Source: an uncultured Christensenella sp.
GTDB taxonomy: Bacteria > Bacillota > Clostridia > Christensenellales > Pumilibacteraceae
Length of the DNA: 34,276 nt
NCBI GenBank assembly: GCA_910585055.1
Contig: CAJUBY010000008.1
Span: forward strand, 27,881 to 62,156
Direction of reading: 5' to 3'
The notes beneath the pieces are model-generated. The model searched no databases, had not been told where the DNA came from, and was given only the letters and a program-made list of their open reading frames with translations. Positions 33,982-34,276 of this stretch are shown here, one piece after another; within the stretch, counting starts at the first letter, position 1; the number at the start of each line of letters is the position of its first letter. A program made the translations under genes and the position numbers.

Positions 33982-34276
33982 ATGGGCAACAAGATCTTCG
34001 CCGTATTTAAAAAACAAACGACTGTCGAATTACTTAAATCGATCGCGGTCGGACTTGCGTCCAATGCGGTTGATTTTTTGTTGACCGCTATTTTTCTTTA
34101 CGCGTACGGACACGAATATTATAACGGATTTATGGGCGTTTTCAGCGGTGCCACAGTCGGAAGCTCCGTTTATACTCCGCCGGTATCGGTATATATAACC
34201 GGAACTGTTATAGGGTTTATTTGCGCAGTTTCGGTTAACTATTTGCTATCCTCGCTGTTCGTATTTAAATACGGCA
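33982..34276 (+). CDS. GtrA family membrane protein, N-terminal part (cut by window end)
   Basis: GtrA-like proteins are small four-helix membrane proteins thought to move polyprenyl-linked sugars for cell-surface glycosylation. The visible 98 residues have a first membrane segment with ELLKSIAVGLASNAVDFLLT, a polar loop, and a second region ending VNYLLSSLFVFKYG, which matches the GtrA hallmark (N-x-x-x-S-x-x-x-V/W-F). The loop (GFMGVFSGATVGSSVYTPP) is longer than usual. The ATG at 33982 has no strong ribosome-binding site, so the start is provisional. Confidence 0.75.
   Translation, partial: MGNKIFAVFKKQTTVELLKSIAVGLASNAVDFLLTAIFLYAYGHEYYNGFMGVFSGATVGSSVYTPPVSVYITGTVIGFICAVSVNYLLSSLFVFKYG

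Overview
The window looks like a chromosomal piece of an endospore-forming Gram-positive bacterium, most likely of the class Clostridia. The evidence is a spoIIAA-spoIIAB-sigF operon, a minimal spoVAC-spoVAD-spoVAE set, yunB, an HrcA/CIRCE heat-shock operon, a T-box leader before pheST and RNase Y. Base composition looks moderate and even by eye. I saw no transposase, phage gene, CRISPR array, rRNA or tRNA. Both edges cut genes (thiI at the left, a GtrA-family gene at the right).

Nearly everything is on the minus strand, so the layout is easiest to follow from right to left. lepA-hemW, then hrcA-grpE-dnaK-dnaJ (promoter plus CIRCE), form the translation and chaperone block. ackA-comF and rny follow. 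Next is the sporulation block: spoIIAA, spoIIAB and sigF (forespore sigma factor and its switch), a gap with small reading frames, spoVAC/AD/AE (spore dipicolinate channel) and yunB. A T-box-controlled cluster pheS-pheT-U32 protein-mutS2 follows. Two plus-strand genes (tmcAL and an unknown gene) converge on mutS2. The last minus-strand operon is pta-prmA-rsmE-mtaB, which ends in a long hairpin, then a class A penicillin-binding protein that converges on thiI. On the plus strand at the right edge are a glycerophosphodiesterase and the partial GtrA gene.

Functionally the window combines RNA and ribosome modification (ThiI, MtaB, RsmE, PrmA, TmcAL, U32 protein), protein folding, tRNA charging, acetate/acetyl-phosphate metabolism (Pta, AckA, unlinked here) and spore formation. 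In Bacillus and many relatives prmA-rsmE-mtaB directly follow dnaJ. Here that superoperon is split by about 18 kb, with ackA at one edge of the break and pta at the other.

I did not find a convincing new defence, mobile or biosynthetic system. The items most worth checking are: a lepA promoter that predicts a leaderless mRNA; an hrcA whose usual N-terminus is missing or frameshifted beside a CIRCE altered at the same position in both arms; a TAG-interrupted frame right after sigF; a 23-bp hairpin with tandem repeats after mtaB; a triple ATACAAT site between pta and tmcAL; and an uncharacterised gene coupled to tmcAL.
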